Source: Sandaracinaceae bacterium
Lineage (GTDB): Bacteria > Myxococcota_A > Polyangia > Polyangiales > JAFGIB01
DNA length: 42,981 nt
Assembly (NCBI GenBank): GCA_017881055.1
Contig: JADGRF010000070.1
Location: 1-42,981, forward strand
Reading direction: 5' to 3'
In this document: positions 41,902 through 42,981 of the stretch, piece after piece
Layout: every line of letters starts with the position of its first letter
How positions within the stretch are numbered: the first letter of the stretch is position 1
Program-made: the position numbers and the translations under genes
The notes under the pieces: model-generated
The model's input: the letters and a program-made list of their open reading frames with translations, nothing else
Told to the model about the DNA's origin: nothing
Databases searched by the model: none

Positions 41902-42819
41902 ATGAGCGCCGAAAGACTGCAGAAGATCCTCGCCAAAGCGGGGGTCGCGTCCCGGCGCGCCGCCGAAAAGTTAATCCTCGACGGCCACGTGCGCGTCAAC
42001 GGCCGCATCATTCGCGAGCTCGGCAGTAAAGCGAACCCGTCGCGCGATCGCGTCGAAGTCGACGGCAAGCGCTTGGTCGCCGAGAAGCTCGTGTACTTCC
42101 TGATGCACAAGCCGCGCGGCGTCGTCACCACGCTCGACGATCCCGAAGGCCGCAAGAGCATCAAAGACCTCGTCGCCCACATCCCGGAGCGCGTGTTCCC
42201 GGTCGGCCGCTTGGACTTCCAGACCAGCGGTGCGCTCCTGCTCACCAACGACGGCGACCTCGCGCAAGCGTTGCTGCACCCGCGTCGCAAGGTCCCGAAG
42301 ATCTACACCGCCAAGATCCAAGGCCAGATCGATGACCGCGGTCTCGAAGCGCTGCGCGACGGCGTCGTGCTCGACGACGGCGAGCGCACCGCGCCCGCGC
42401 AGGTCGTCGTCGATCGCAAAGACGAGAAGCACACCTTCCTCGACATCACGATCAGCGAAGGCAAGAACCGCCAGATCCACCGCATGGCTGAAGCGATCGG
42501 TCGCAGCGTGTTGCGGCTGACGCGCCTGTCGTTCGCCGGCCTGCCGATCGAAGGCCTACGCCCCGGTGGCCTACGCCCGCTCATGCCGAGCGAGCTCAGC
42601 GAGCTTCAGCAGAAGTACCAAGGCCTGACGGAGCACCCTGATCGCCCGACCAAGGGTGCGAATCCGGCATCGCCGCGAGGCATGACCAAGCCGCGCGCGG
42701 CCAAACGCCGCGTGAAGGGCCCGAACCCCGGCTCGCCCAACCGCGCCACCGCCAAGCCGAGGCCCACAAAGCCCCGGCCCGCGAAGACATTCCCGACCAA
42801 GCGCCGCGTGGAGCGCTAG
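41902..42819 (+). CDS. Pseudouridine synthase, RsuA/RluB family
   Basis: A 305-residue rRNA pseudouridine synthase. The N-terminal S4 RNA-binding domain (MSAERLQKILAKAGVASRRAAEKLI) is followed by the catalytic core with D105 in VGRLDFQTSGALLLTNDG, MHKPRGVVTT, and EGKNRQIHRMAEAIG. The motifs fit the RsuA/RluB/RluE/RluF subgroup; RluB (23S position 2605) is the likeliest but cannot be fixed from sequence alone. After about residue 240 comes a Lys/Arg/Pro-rich tail of 65 residues (for example RPTKPRPAKTF) likely to bind RNA. ATG start 25 bases after the lipoprotein stop, in the same direction, but function suggests an accidental neighbour. Confidence 0.92.
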   Translation: MSAERLQKILAKAGVASRRAAEKLILDGHVRVNGRIIRELGSKANPSRDRVEVDGKRLVAEKLVYFLMHKPRGVVTTLDDPEGRKSIKDLVAHIPERVFPVGRLDFQTSGALLLTNDGDLAQALLHPRRKVPKIYTAKIQGQIDDRGLEALRDGVVLDDGERTAPAQVVVDRKDEKHTFLDITISEGKNRQIHRMAEAIGRSVLRLTRLSFAGLPIEGLRPGGLRPLMPSELSELQQKYQGLTEHPDRPTKGANPASPRGMTKPRAAKRRVKGPNPGSPNRATAKPRPTKPRPAKTFPTKRRVER

Positions 42820-42861
42820 CCGGTAACCTTTCGTTTTTGTGTCGGGTTTTAGACAAAACGT

Positions 42862-42889
42862 TTGACTCTAGACCGCGGAGACGTACACT
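42862..42889 (+). promoter_or_regulatory. Promoter of the initiator tRNA gene
   Basis: TTGACT at 42862-42867 and TACACT at 42884-42889 lie 16 bases apart, about 15 bases before the tRNA. Both hexamers are close to sigma-70 consensus, as expected for a strongly expressed tRNA. The gap from the pseudouridine synthase stop also shows an imperfect hairpin (CGTTTTTGTGTC with GACAAAACG, 42832-42860). Confidence 0.6.
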
Positions 42890-42903
42890 CCGCCCTCACT
42901 TGT

Positions 42904-42980
<77 letters not shown>

Positions 42981-42981
42981 A

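Overview
The window looks like a chromosomal segment of a high-GC Gram-negative bacterium, most likely a member of the Myxococcota (Polyangia-like). This is an inference from gene content, not a database match. The pointers are outer-membrane assembly genes (TamA/TamB), frequent GTG starts, kinases with an unusual receiver layout, a PilZ-like giant protein, and a c-di-AMP cluster next to FtsH. No insertion sequence, phage, CRISPR array or rRNA operon is visible.

Layout. (1) 1-2376: the 3' end of rpoD, a CAU tRNA that looks like tRNA-Ile2, a coiled-coil zinc-ribbon protein and ilvE. (2) 2410-7651: yajC-secD-secF-recJ, the Sec accessory complex plus a DNA repair exonuclease, behind a good sigma-70 promoter. 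(3) 7735-14228: a small membrane protein, tilS, ftsH, folP, cdaA and cdaR. The last three are tightly packed, with GTGA stop/start overlaps at folP/cdaA and cdaA/cdaR. (4) 14294-25391: an accessory block holding a PilZ-like/GNAT-like fusion, a kinase-receiver-kinase hybrid, a carboxymuconolactone-decarboxylase-like protein, a desaturase/JmjC-cupin/desaturase operon, a receiver-kinase protein and a receiver-LuxR regulator. (5) 25388-36017, minus strand: HEAT-repeat protein, lipidated TamA-like Omp85, TamB and glmM, read as one operon. (6) 36136-42981: miaB-vanZ, lepA, a ribbon-helix-helix protein, two paralogous repeat lipoproteins, an RluB/RsuA pseudouridine synthase and initiator tRNA-fMet.

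How it may fit together. cdaA, cdaR and glmM are commonly adjacent in bacteria because GlmM and CdaR bind and tune the CdaA diadenylate cyclase. Here glmM sits about 11 kb from cdaR on the opposite strand, inside an envelope-biogenesis (TAM) operon. The space between is filled by lipid-desaturation and signalling genes. The lipid operon (two three-His-box desaturases with an Fe(II)/2-oxoglutarate-type oxygenase) enclosed by three signalling proteins is the best candidate for an undescribed system. The HEAT-TamA-TamB-GlmM operon and the 24-residue-repeat lipoprotein pair are the next best.

Limits: all calls are by eye from translated sequence and motif recognition. No alignment, profile search or folding program was run. 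Residue counts were made by hand and may be off by one or two.
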